Below, piece after piece: positions 1 through 7,990 of a stretch of DNA of 64,000 nucleotides. The notes beneath the pieces were generated by a model. The model searched no databases. It had not been told where the DNA came from and saw only the letters and a program-made list of their open reading frames with translations. Both the position numbers and the translations under genes were made by a program. This DNA comes from CAZAZQ01 sp964489705 (GTDB lineage Bacteria > Zixibacteria > MSB-5A5 > GN15 > FEB-12), in contig CAZAZQ010000003.1 of NCBI GenBank assembly GCA_964489705.1, positions 62,001 to 126,000 on the forward strand, in the 5' to 3' direction. Positions within the stretch are counted from its first letter, which is position 1; the number at the start of each line of letters is the position of its first letter.

Positions 1-2
1 GA

Positions 3-188
3 GTGCATCCGACGGACATTCTGGAAGTGCTTTACGAAAAGCGCGAGAAGAAAGAGGTCCCGAGCCAAGCCTATCTTGACTTAGGGAACGGGTCGCTGGA
101 AGAAGGAGAAACGGAAGAGGTGTTGAAAAAACTCGAAGATACCACGGATGAGGATGCCAATCGTCAATCCGGGGACCCATCGTCATGA
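3..188 (+). CDS. C-terminal tail of an unidentified protein (cut by window edge)
   Basis: The frame is open from the window edge to the TGA at 186-188, so this is the 3' end of a longer gene; the GTG at 3 is probably internal. The visible ~61 residues are charged and acidic towards the end (rich in Glu/Asp/Lys, ending GDPSS) and show no domain. The gene ends 37 bp before metG and reads the same way, so it probably shares the operon. In many bacteria a PSP1-domain (RicT/YaaT-like) gene sits just upstream of metG-tatD, which is one candidate from synteny only; nothing in the tail proves it. Confidence 0.55.
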   Translation: MHPTDILEVLYEKREKKEVPSQAYLDLGNGSLEEGETEEVLKKLEDTTDEDANRQSGDPSS

Positions 189-225
189 GGTCGAAAGCAG
201 ACAGCAAGATTGCTGAGGAGAGATT

Positions 226-2154
226 ATGTCGAAGCCGTTTTATGTGACTACCCCGATATATTACATCAACGACCGTCCCCATATCGGTCATGCCTATACG
301 ACCATCGCCGCTGACTACTTGGCGCGTTTCCACCGCCTTGCCGGGAGAGACTCATTCTTTCTTACCGGCACCGATGAGCACGGCTCGAAAGTCGCCGAAG
401 CGGCGCAGGCGGCAGGTCTGTCGGAAATCGAGTTTTGCGATCGTACCGTCGAGTTATTCAAAACGGCGTGGAAAAACCTCGCTATCGAGTATAACTATTT
501 CATTCGCACCACCTCCGAGAAACATACCCGCGCCGTCAATAAGCTCCTCGATGTGCTGCACCATGCCAAGACGGAAGAAGGGGAAGAGGTCATTTATAAG
601 GGGTACTACGAAGGTTTGTATTGCACCGGCTGCGAGAAGTTTCTCACCGAGAAGGAGCTGGTCGACGGCATGTGTCCCGATCACAAGCGGGTACCGGAAA
701 AGCTGAAAGAAAAAAATTACTTTTTCCGTCTCACGGCGTTTTTGCCCAAAATAAAGGAAAAGATTGAAAGCGGCGAACTGCGAATTCTTCCCGAAGAACG
801 AAAGCGGGAAGTGTTGGGGCTCATCGCTCAGGGATTGCCCGATTTTTCTCTCTCCCGCGAACATGTGAAATGGGGTATCCCGCTGACGTTTGACCCTTCC
901 CAATCAGCGTACGTTTGGGTGGATGCGCTGAGCAATTATATCTCCGCCATCGGCTACGGCGACGACGAAAAGACCTTCGACAAGTGGTGGAACAAAGCGG
1001 AAGTGGTGCATTTGATGGCGAAGGATATTCTCAAGTTCCATTGTCTTTACTGGCCTGCCATGCTAATGGCGGCGGGTTTGAAATTGCCCGACACTATCTT
1101 CCTCCATGGTTTTTTCACTATCGACGGGGAGAAGATGTCCAAGTCGCTGGGTAATCAGATAGACCCGAACGACCTCGTCGCCGAGTTCGGTGCCGACGGC
1201 GCCCGATATTTGCTGCTTACTCAGTATCCGTTCGGCGTCGACGGGGATATTCAGGCAAAGCGGTTTGTCACCCAGTACAATTCCGACCTCGCCAACGACT
1301 TGGGGAACCTTGTCTCACGGGTGGCAAAAATGATTGCGGTCAACTTCGACGGCAAACTTCCCGAGCCGCACCGGGAGCTGGAGGGGCTGCAAGAGCTGAT
1401 GGAGCAAGCGGAAGCGTTGCCGCCGGCGGCGTATGAGCATGTCACTCGTTTTGACGTGGGACAAGCCATCGCTCTGGCGATGAATCTGGTGCGGTCGACC
1501 AACAAGTTTTTCAACGACCGCGCCCCGTGGATTCTTGCCAAGGAAGGGAAAAAAGCCGAGCTGGGCGGGGTCTTGTATGCGTGCTGTGAAGTTATCCGCA
1601 TCGTCTCGATTGTCCTGTATCCCTTGATGCCGGGAAAGATGAAGGAGATCCGCCGGTTTTTGAATTTGGACGATTCCACCTTGTCGTTGGAACATGCCCG
1701 TATCTTTTTCGAGTTGGCGCCGGGCACACCTGTAGCGCTCGAGGAGGCGATTTTCCCGCGCTTGAAACCGAAAAAAGCTCCGGCACAGCCACCGGCGGAA
1801 GCGGCGAAGAAAGAGAAAAGCCCGACGGGGGTTTTACTCGACATTTCCGAATTCGCCAAGGCAGACTTGCGGGTAGCGGAAGTCATCGAAGCAAAGCGGG
1901 TGGAGGGAGCCGACAAGCTGCTCCACCTTCGCATAGACATCGGGAAAGAAAAGCGCTATATCGTGGCGGGCATTGCTCAGCATTATTCGCCGGAGGAAAT
2001 GCTCAGCAAGAAAATTATCGTCGTGACCAATTTGAAACCGGCTGTCATCCGCGGTATCGAATCGAACGGCATGTTGCTGGCGGCGAAAGCAGGGAAGAAG
2101 TTGGTTCTCTTGACGCCGGATGGTGATGTCCCCGCCGGTGCCAAAATAAGCTGA
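226..2154 (+). CDS. metG: Methionyl-tRNA synthetase with C-terminal tRNA-binding domain
   Basis: Charges tRNA-Met with methionine in the cytoplasm. The 642-residue protein has the class I HIGH motif (H19-I-G-H22, in PHIGHAY) and the KMSKS loop (K303-S307). A zinc knuckle of CTGC followed by CPDH lies near residues 131-152, as in single-knuckle MetRS. After the anticodon-binding domain and a Pro/Ala/Lys-rich linker (~525-545) comes an EMAP-II/Trbp111-like OB fold (about 550-642, with DLRVAEV and GIESNGMLLAA), which binds tRNA and supports dimerisation in the family. GAGGAGA at 216-222 precedes the ATG. The TGA stop overlaps the tatD start by one base (TGATG), which implies translational coupling. 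Confidence 0.98.
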   Translation: MSKPFYVTTPIYYINDRPHIGHAYTTIAADYLARFHRLAGRDSFFLTGTDEHGSKVAEAAQAAGLSEIEFCDRTVELFKTAWKNLAIEYNYFIRTTSEKHTRAVNKLLDVLHHAKTEEGEEVIYKGYYEGLYCTGCEKFLTEKELVDGMCPDHKRVPEKLKEKNYFFRLTAFLPKIKEKIESGELRILPEERKREVLGLIAQGLPDFSLSREHVKWGIPLTFDPSQSAYVWVDALSNYISAIGYGDDEKTFDKWWNKAEVVHLMAKDILKFHCLYWPAMLMAAGLKLPDTIFLHGFFTIDGEKMSKSLGNQIDPNDLVAEFGADGARYLLLTQYPFGVDGDIQAKRFVTQYNSDLANDLGNLVSRVAKMIAVNFDGKLPEPHRELEGLQELMEQAEALPPAAYEHVTRFDVGQAIALAMNLVRSTNKFFNDRAPWILAKEGKKAELGGVLYACCEVIRIVSIVLYPLMPGKMKEIRRFLNLDDSTLSLEHARIFFELAPGTPVALEEAIFPRLKPKKAPAQPPAEAAKKEKSPTGVLLDISEFAKADLRVAEVIEAKRVEGADKLLHLRIDIGKEKRYIVAGIAQHYSPEEMLSKKIIVVTNLKPAVIRGIESNGMLLAAKAGKKLVLLTPDGDVPAGAKIS

Positions 2155-2930
2155 TGATTGACTCCCACTGCCATCTTGATTTCGACGTTTACGACGGACG
2201 CCGCGAGAAAGTCATTGCCGACGCCGCTGAAGCGGGCGTACAGATGTTGGTCAACATCGGTGTCGACCTTCCTTCTTCGCGTCACTCTGTGGAATTGGCA
2301 GAGAAGTATGATAACATTTATGCTACCGTCGGGGTTCATCCCCATGACGCCAAGACCTTGACGAAGGGAGTGTTGGCAGAGTTGAAAGAGTTGGCGCAGC
2401 AACCCAAGGTGGTTGCAATTGGGGAGATAGGGCTTGATTTCTATCGGAATCTTTCCCCCGCCGACGTTCAAAAAGAAGCCTTCCGGACGCAAATCGAGCT
2501 GGCAATCGAGTTGAGCTTGCCGATTGTGATTCACACCCGCAACTCTTTCCGGGAGACGCTTGACATTCTCATGGATTATCTTCCCCTCTTGAAGGGTGGA
2601 GTTTTTCATTGCTTCCCGGGGACGGTCGAAGATGCCGAGAAAGTTATCTCCTTGGGTTTTCATCTTTCGGTTGGTGGGGTGGTTACTTTCAAGAAGGCAA
2701 AAATGGCGCAGGTGGCGGCGGAAGTTCCGCTGGAGCGGCTGCTGTTGGAGACCGACTCTCCCTACCTGACGCCGGTGCCGTTTCGCGGCAAAGAAAACCA
2801 ACCGGCGTATGTCGCTTACGTTTACAAAAAAGTGGCGGAACTGAGGGGAATGCCCCTCTCCGAGTTGGAAAAAAACGTCGACCGGACGGTACAAAAGTTT
2901 TTCGGTTTGGCGGAAACGTTCGGGGGGTAG
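2154..2930 (+). CDS. tatD: TatD family metal-dependent deoxyribonuclease
   Basis: 258-residue TIM-barrel hydrolase of the TatD/YcfH family, acting on DNA 3' ends or D-aminoacyl esters in known relatives. The metal ligands are visible in order: HCH at residues 5-7 (MIDSHCHLDF), GVHPHD, the catalytic-site Glu in GEIGLDFY, His in IHTRNS, His in FHCFPGT and the terminal Asp in LLLETDSPYLTP. Length and motif order are normal. It starts on the last base of metG and ends 5 bp before rsmA, a common bacterial arrangement (metG-tatD-rsmA). Exact substrate cannot be read from sequence. Confidence 0.96.
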   Translation: MIDSHCHLDFDVYDGRREKVIADAAEAGVQMLVNIGVDLPSSRHSVELAEKYDNIYATVGVHPHDAKTLTKGVLAELKELAQQPKVVAIGEIGLDFYRNLSPADVQKEAFRTQIELAIELSLPIVIHTRNSFRETLDILMDYLPLLKGGVFHCFPGTVEDAEKVISLGFHLSVGGVVTFKKAKMAQVAAEVPLERLLLETDSPYLTPVPFRGKENQPAYVAYVYKKVAELRGMPLSELEKNVDRTVQKFFGLAETFGG

Positions 2931-2935
2931 GTACC

Positions 2936-3727
2936 ATGCGCCCGAAAAAACGGTTCGGACAGCATTTCCTGAAGTCGGCGGAAATTATTGATAAAATAGT
3001 CGCTCTTATTCACCCCGCAGAAGGTCAGACCATCGTGGAAATCGGTTCCGGCAAGGGAGCGTTGACGCTCCCCCTGGCGCAAGCGGGGGCTAGCGTCATC
3101 GCGGTGGAGTATGATCGGGAGGCGGTGCGCTATCTTTCCCGTACCGTTAAGGACATGGCGAACATCCGGCTTCTTCATCAGGATTTTCTGACGTTCGAAC
3201 CTACCCAAGCCGGTGTCGAGAGGTTCACTCTCGTCGGCAATATCCCTTATCACATTACTTCACCGCTCGTCGAATGGATATATACCCACCGCACCCACAT
3301 CGAGCGGGTCGTTTTGATGGTGCAAAAGGAGCTGGGCGCGCGCTTGGCGGCGTCACCGAACAGCAAGGATTGGTCGCCGTTGTCTATCTTTACCCAGCTT
3401 GCCTTTGATGTGGTGAAGCATTTCGACGTGGCGGCGCGGCATTTTTCCCCTCCACCGAAAGTAGTCTCGAGTGTGATTTCCTTGACGCCGAGAAGCGCCG
3501 TCGAGGTAGCGTATCCCGATTTCTTTGAAGAAGTCGTCCGCGCGGCGTTTCGGCATCGTCGGAAATTGCTGGTCAACAACCTCGTCCCGGATATCATCCC
3601 CACTGCCGAACGAGCGCATGATATTTTCGCTCGACTTGGTTTTCCGGAGAAGATTCGTGCCGAGCAGCTTACCATCGAGCAATTTTTAACGTTGACTAAT
3701 TTCCTGAAAGAGCATACCATCTCGTAG
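2936..3727 (+). CDS. rsmA: 16S rRNA dimethyladenosine transferase (KsgA/RsmA)
   Basis: Dimethylates the two adjacent adenosines in helix 45 of 16S rRNA during small-subunit maturation. The 263-residue protein begins with the family signature MRPKKRFGQHFLKS. SAM-binding motif I is EIGSGKGALT, and the catalytic NIPY motif is present (GNIPYHITSPL). The C-terminal helical domain ends normally. The frame is open further upstream, to 2609, inside tatD, but the ATG at 2936 gives the standard N-terminus; the purine-rich GGGGGGTAGG at the tatD stop is its ribosome-binding site. Confidence 0.97.
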   Translation: MRPKKRFGQHFLKSAEIIDKIVALIHPAEGQTIVEIGSGKGALTLPLAQAGASVIAVEYDREAVRYLSRTVKDMANIRLLHQDFLTFEPTQAGVERFTLVGNIPYHITSPLVEWIYTHRTHIERVVLMVQKELGARLAASPNSKDWSPLSIFTQLAFDVVKHFDVAARHFSPPPKVVSSVISLTPRSAVEVAYPDFFEEVVRAAFRHRRKLLVNNLVPDIIPTAERAHDIFARLGFPEKIRAEQLTIEQFLTLTNFLKEHTIS

Positions 3728-3832
3728 GAGTGTGGGGGAATGCCCTGCAGCGTGTATCTTGGCGAGAGGTCGGAAAAGAACCGAAAGGTTTACCGAGTTT
3801 CAATCGAGCGCTAACCATGGAAGGAGAGAGCG

Positions 3833-4564
3833 TTGCCGTTATTGTCAGTCAATCTTGATTTGGTTGCCATTGCCCGGGAGTTGGGGCATCACGTGGAGCC
3901 GGATCCGGCGCAGGCTGCGGTGTTGGCGGAACTTGCCGGAGCCGACGGTATCACCATACAACTCCGTCGTGACCGCCGCTTCGTTCGTCACCGCGATTTG
4001 TATTTGCTGAAAGGGGTGGTCAAGACCAAACTGACCCTCGAGATGCCGCCGACGGAGGATATCATCGAACGCGCTTTGGAGGTGCGCCCGTGGATGGTCA
4101 CGTTCGTTGCAGACCATGCCGACAGCAACAGCCCCGTGTCGACGATTGATTTCGCCTCGACGCCGGTTGATTTCGGTGATTTGACCGCCCGTTTCGACGG
4201 GGTGGGCGTGAATATTTGCTTCTTCGTGGAGCCGGAAGCGGAGCAAATCAAGGGCGCCACCAAAGCGGGAGCCACGGCGGTGCTGATTAATTGCGAAGGA
4301 TATACGAAGGCGCAGACCATCGAGGATGCCCAAGAGGAGCTCGACCGCATCGACCGGGCGGTGCAGGCGGCATCCAAAGCCGGGCTTTCCATCCACTGCG
4401 GGCGTGGCATCCACTACAAGAATATCCCGCCGTTGGTCGAGTTGGGGTATGTGGACGAGTTTGTCATCGGGAGAGCCATTTGCGGTCGGGCGATGTTGAT
4501 CGGGTTGGAGCGAGCCGTCCGCGAAATGCTTGAGTTGGTGCACGGGGATTTTCGTCCTTCGTAA
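3833..4564 (+). CDS. pdxJ: PdxJ-family (pyridoxine 5'-phosphate synthase-like) protein with replaced active-site residues
   Basis: A 243-residue protein collinear with PdxJ, which condenses deoxyxylulose phosphate and 3-amino-2-oxopropyl phosphate to pyridoxine phosphate. Fold motifs persist: VNLD (N7, D9), EPDPAQAA, GADGIT, LTLEM (E70) and DEFVIGRAI. Residues catalytic or phosphate-binding in the family are changed at the canonical numbers: H10 is Leu, H43 is Gln, E46 is Arg, H50 is Phe, H191 is Arg (HCGRGI instead of NAGHGL) and H214 is Arg (IGRAI for IGHAI); R18 is Gly. The VPE(K/R)REE stretch is FVADHADS. The TTG start follows AAGGAGAG at 3821-3828 by 4 bases. It lies between rsmA and rluD. 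True PdxJ activity is doubtful; a different reaction or a binding role is more likely. Confidence 0.85.
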   Translation: MPLLSVNLDLVAIARELGHHVEPDPAQAAVLAELAGADGITIQLRRDRRFVRHRDLYLLKGVVKTKLTLEMPPTEDIIERALEVRPWMVTFVADHADSNSPVSTIDFASTPVDFGDLTARFDGVGVNICFFVEPEAEQIKGATKAGATAVLINCEGYTKAQTIEDAQEELDRIDRAVQAASKAGLSIHCGRGIHYKNIPPLVELGYVDEFVIGRAICGRAMLIGLERAVREMLELVHGDFRPS

Positions 4565-4569
4565 GTGCT

Positions 4570-5565
4570 ATGTCTGCCGCCGAGTCTTCAGAGACAAAGA
4601 CCGTCACGCTTACCGTCCCCTCGTCGATGAAGTCCCGGCGCTTGGATACGTTTCTCGCTTCTCAGCCGTCGTTGTCGTTGACGCGCACCAAAGCGCAAAA
4701 GTTAATCGCCGAAGGGTTGGTGCTGGTCGACGGCAAAGCGGTGGCAAAGAACTATCCTCTCAAGGGAGGGGAGCACATTTCCGTTACTATCCCTCCGCCG
4801 CCGAAAGTCGACCTCGCCCCCGAGGATATTCCCCTTGAGATTGTCTTTGAAGATGAGTTCCTGGCGGTGGTGAACAAACCGGCGGGACTGGTGACGCATC
4901 CCGGAGCGGGCAATTATTCGGGTACGTTGGTCAACGCGCTGATTCATCATTTCGGCACTCTGGCGCACGGCTCCGGTGTCGAGCGTCCCGGTATCGTCCA
5001 CCGCCTGGACAAAGACACCTCCGGGTTAATCGTGGTGGCGAAAACCGACGAGACCTACCTTGCCTTGCAACAGCAGATGCAGGAAAGGAAAATCAACCGC
5101 ACCTACCTGGCGCTCATTTGCGGGCACATGCCTTCCGACGAAGGGACGATAGAGCTGCCCATAGGCCGTTCGCCAAAAGACCGAAAGAAGATGGCGGTCG
5201 TTTCGGTCGGCAGCCGACAAGCCAAGACCAGCTATACGGTGAAGCGGCGCTTTCGGACGTACGATTTGCTTGCGGTCAGACTGCACACGGGACGCACCCA
5301 TCAGATTCGAGTGCATTTTTCACATGTAGGGCATCCGGTCTTCGGCGACCCCGAATACGGCGGGCGGAACAAGTGGCACCGCGGCATTTTCGGTCCCGAG
5401 CGGCGCTTCGCCCGACGCCTTCTTGGACTCATCGACCGGCAGGCGCTCCATGCGTACAAACTGGAGTTCACGCACCCACACTCCAAGGAGCCACTTTCTT
5501 TCCAATGCCCTCTCCCCGCCGACTTCGCCCGCCTCCTGCAAGTCCTGGAAGAGGAGGGACAGTAG
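4570..5565 (+). CDS. rluD: RluA-family 23S rRNA pseudouridine synthase (RluD-like)
   Basis: 331-residue pseudouridine synthase, probably modifying large-subunit rRNA. An N-terminal S4 RNA-binding domain (about residues 15-75, SRRLDTFL...LVDGKAV) precedes the RluA/RsuA catalytic domain. The catalytic Asp is D147 in HRLDKDTSGLIVVAK; the family motif HTGRTHQIRVHF and the VNKPAGLVTHP segment are also seen. It starts 5 bp after the PdxJ-like stop and is the last native gene of the operon. Assignment to the RluD subgroup rests on the S4 domain and length, and the exact uridine target is inferred. Confidence 0.93.
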   Translation: MSAAESSETKTVTLTVPSSMKSRRLDTFLASQPSLSLTRTKAQKLIAEGLVLVDGKAVAKNYPLKGGEHISVTIPPPPKVDLAPEDIPLEIVFEDEFLAVVNKPAGLVTHPGAGNYSGTLVNALIHHFGTLAHGSGVERPGIVHRLDKDTSGLIVVAKTDETYLALQQQMQERKINRTYLALICGHMPSDEGTIELPIGRSPKDRKKMAVVSVGSRQAKTSYTVKRRFRTYDLLAVRLHTGRTHQIRVHFSHVGHPVFGDPEYGGRNKWHRGIFGPERRFARRLLGLIDRQALHAYKLEFTHPHSKEPLSFQCPLPADFARLLQVLEEEGQ

Positions 5566-5566
5566 A

Positions 5567-7411
5567 GTGGCAATTTCCTTAAATCACAAGTATGCACCGG
5601 CTGATCGTTATAAGGCAGTTGTCGAACATAGGGACGGACTACTTGTTGTGTCCGCAGGTCCTGGAACTGGAAAAACTTATAGCTTATTAAGGAAAATTGA
5701 AAGCTTAATTGAACACGGGGTAGATCCTTCTCGCATTTACTATCTAACGTTCGTTAACAGCATAGTTAACGCTTTCAAGGTAGATATTGGTAAGCCAAGA
5801 GATGAGGGTGGCTTGGGAGTGGAAGCAGGCGAATTGGGTATCCATATTTCTACACTTCATAGCCTCGCTTTCAAAATTGTGGCTGCATATGCGGACGAAC
5901 TAGATCTACCAGCTCATTTGGAAGTAATTGACCTGTCCCCTAAAACCCAAAGTTTCTTATCGCAAATCTTCTTAAAAGATCTGTTTCAGTATTCGAAGAG
6001 TGTTGGACTTATTGCCAATAAAAAGGAATTTTATTCATTGTTGAAACAGTTATCCGGAACATGGCAAAAGAATGATAAAACTTCAGGTAATTGTGAAAAG
6101 CTGGAAGAGATTGTCAATAAATTCTGCCACAGATATTCAGTGTTATCTTGGGATCAGCTTGCTATTCTTGCGATCAAAGCTATTTCTGAAAATGGTTTAC
6201 CTAAATGGCTTCGAGGTGCACGGCATTTCCTAATTGACGAATACCAAGATTTCAATCCTGCCGAGCAACGACTTATTGAACTTATAACAGAACCGTGTGA
6301 TTCTGTCATAATTGTAGGTGACCCAGACCAGAGTATATACAGTAGTAGGTCAGCATCGCCAAAGGGGTTAACGAATTTGCTTGCTCGAGATAATGTGCAG
6401 TGTGTTAATTTTGTTTTTTGCCGGCGGTGTCCCAAGAGAGTTATTGCTGCAGCCAACAACATGCTGAGGTTCATGGATCCAGAGGGTTTTTCGGAGAAAG
6501 AGCTTCAACCTTTCAAGGATGAAACTGGCGACCTAAAAATTCTTTCTTTCAAAAGCTGTAAAGCAGAGGTTAAAAAAATAGCGGAATTTATTAAAGCCCT
6601 GAATACGTCTGATAAGTCGGACACGGTTATCTTATTGCCAGCGAAGAAAGCTATTAACAACTATGTAGAGAAGCTCAAGGAATCAGGTGTCAATTGTGAG
6701 GTACGTGTGACTGATTTATCCCGAGAAATGTTATTCGCAATGTTACGTTTGGTCATTATCCCGAATCAACCGTTCCTAAATAGAGTGTTGTTGAATAGTT
6801 TTGAAAGTTTAAACAAAAAGTACAGGGCGTATGCGCTCTCCCAATATATTGATAGCGATGTGGAATTTGTTGATGCTCTGATACGTGTATCAAAAGTCCA
6901 GAAGTGGCAAAGGCGGTTTATAAAGCTTTTAGATACTTTTCTGTGTACAAGAGAAAAAATAGTCTCACTAAATGCTGACTCTATAATTCAAGGGCTTGCT
7001 GAGATCAATCTCACAATAAATGAAAGTGTGATAACGAATCTACTTGCTAGTGACGATTCATTATTGCCAAGGGAGAGAGTAGAAAACTCTTTTTCCTTAA
7101 TTGAAACAGTACCGGATGATGAAACTGAGGACAATGGGCGAATAGAAGTTTTGACTATGCACAGTTCAAAGGGTTTATCTAAGAAATTTGTTATTATTCC
7201 CGCTTTTGATGAAAAGCTCCTGCCTGGGAGTAATAGTGGCGAACGATTGGCTGAAATGCATCGTCTTGTTTATGTTGCAATTACAAGAGCGAAAAACCAA
7301 GTGTTGATTACGTTTCCGAAAACCCGTGCCAGACGTGATAAGCTCAACTATGGTGCCAGACCAAAGTTATCTCGTTATGCTAACATCTTGATCCCGCATG
7401 CAATGCTTTAG
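5567..7411 (+). CDS. UvrD/Rep-type superfamily 1 ATP-dependent DNA helicase, probably acquired
   Basis: 614-residue SF1 helicase. Motif I is SAGPGTGKTYSLL (Walker A), motif II DEYQDF, motif III GDPDQSIYSS, motif V LTMHSSKGLSKKF and motif VI RLVYVAITRAKNQ. The first residues (LNHKYAPADRYKAVVEH) act as the Q-motif region. The frame is open from 5423 inside rluD, but the GTG at 5567 is preceded by GAGGAGGGA (5551-5559) at 7 bases, giving a sensible start one base after the rluD stop. Base use changes abruptly: codons are AT-rich (many TTA, AAA, ATA) against GC-rich neighbours, a sign of transfer. A lone UvrD-like gene could be an orphan defence helicase (compare GajB of Gabija) or a repair enzyme; no nuclease partner is adjacent. 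Confidence 0.9.
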   Translation: MAISLNHKYAPADRYKAVVEHRDGLLVVSAGPGTGKTYSLLRKIESLIEHGVDPSRIYYLTFVNSIVNAFKVDIGKPRDEGGLGVEAGELGIHISTLHSLAFKIVAAYADELDLPAHLEVIDLSPKTQSFLSQIFLKDLFQYSKSVGLIANKKEFYSLLKQLSGTWQKNDKTSGNCEKLEEIVNKFCHRYSVLSWDQLAILAIKAISENGLPKWLRGARHFLIDEYQDFNPAEQRLIELITEPCDSVIIVGDPDQSIYSSRSASPKGLTNLLARDNVQCVNFVFCRRCPKRVIAAANNMLRFMDPEGFSEKELQPFKDETGDLKILSFKSCKAEVKKIAEFIKALNTSDKSDTVILLPAKKAINNYVEKLKESGVNCEVRVTDLSREMLFAMLRLVIIPNQPFLNRVLLNSFESLNKKYRAYALSQYIDSDVEFVDALIRVSKVQKWQRRFIKLLDTFLCTREKIVSLNADSIIQGLAEINLTINESVITNLLASDDSLLPRERVENSFSLIETVPDDETEDNGRIEVLTMHSSKGLSKKFVIIPAFDEKLLPGSNSGERLAEMHRLVYVAITRAKNQVLITFPKTRARRDKLNYGARPKLSRYANILIPHAML

Positions 7412-7475
7412 TTGTTTATTTATAATTAACTCTCCTAAGATATACTAATAAACGAGCGCGCACGTAGGCTAAAAA

Positions 7476-7549
7476 TACCCCCGGCAGGACTCGAACCTGC
7501 TACCCTCTGCTTAGAAGGCAGATGCTCTATCCAGATGAGCTACGGGGGC
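7476..7549 (-). tRNA. tRNA-Arg (anticodon TCT)
   Basis: The reverse complement folds into a full 74-base cloverleaf: acceptor GCCCCCG with CGGGGGT (first pair G-U), D arm AGCTC...GAGC, anticodon stem TCTGC/GCAGA around CTTCTAA (anticodon TCT, reading AGA), and T arm GCAGG-TTCGAGT-CCTGC. The discriminator base is A and no CCA is encoded; a run of T follows directly at the 3' side, serving as terminator. It faces the UvrD-like gene tail to tail. Confidence 0.95.
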
Positions 7550-7990
7550 ATTACCGCTTTTCTCTTTGAACAGCTTGCACCGACAAACCGCTCAAAATAT
7601 CCTAACCGTATACTCTATCGCTAAATTACCGTCTTTTCTTACCCCCGGCAAGTCAATTTTTCCCCCGCCGCCAAAACGAAACTGTCATGGGAAAATGGTG
7701 AGTTTTCTCCCCAAAAAAGAAGAGGGTCGGACGGAGCCGACCCTCAGTCAGCATTTTTTAATCCGCTGACCTTCGTACCAAGTGAAACATGAGCGTCTCA
7801 CCGATGACTTTATCAAAATCCGTGCCGGATTTTTCCCCCTTGCCCGACGGTAACTTAGCAAAAGGCTGCCTTTACTTCTTATGGGAACCGGTCGATACTT
7901 AGAGGGTACTTCCAATAAGAACATTGTGCTTGCTCAGTAGGGGAGAGAATGATAAGTTCTGAAAAAACATATAAAAAAGGGATGTAAAAG
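7550..7990. other. Intergenic region between tRNA-Arg and eno
   Basis: About 440 bp without a convincing gene. A small open frame at 7566-7769 has no ribosome-binding site and a biased, low-complexity translation, so I do not call it. The region holds a strong hairpin at 7722-7745 (listed separately) and the untranslated leader of eno. I see no clear sigma-70 promoter by eye. Confidence 0.6.
7722..7760. terminator. Rho-independent terminator hairpin
   Basis: Perfect 9-bp stem GAGGGTCGG / CCGACCCTC (7722-7745) with a 6-base loop, followed by TTTTTT at 7754 and preceded by AAAAAA on the other side, so it could work in both directions. It separates the tRNA/helicase region from eno. Confidence 0.7.

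Noticed and set aside
2609..2935. N-terminal extension of rsmA into tatD
   Set aside because: It overlaps the tatD coding region and the ATG at 2936 gives the standard family N-terminus.
7566..7769. Small open frame between tRNA-Arg and eno
   Set aside because: No ribosome-binding site, low-complexity Pro/Lys-rich translation, and it runs through the terminator hairpin.
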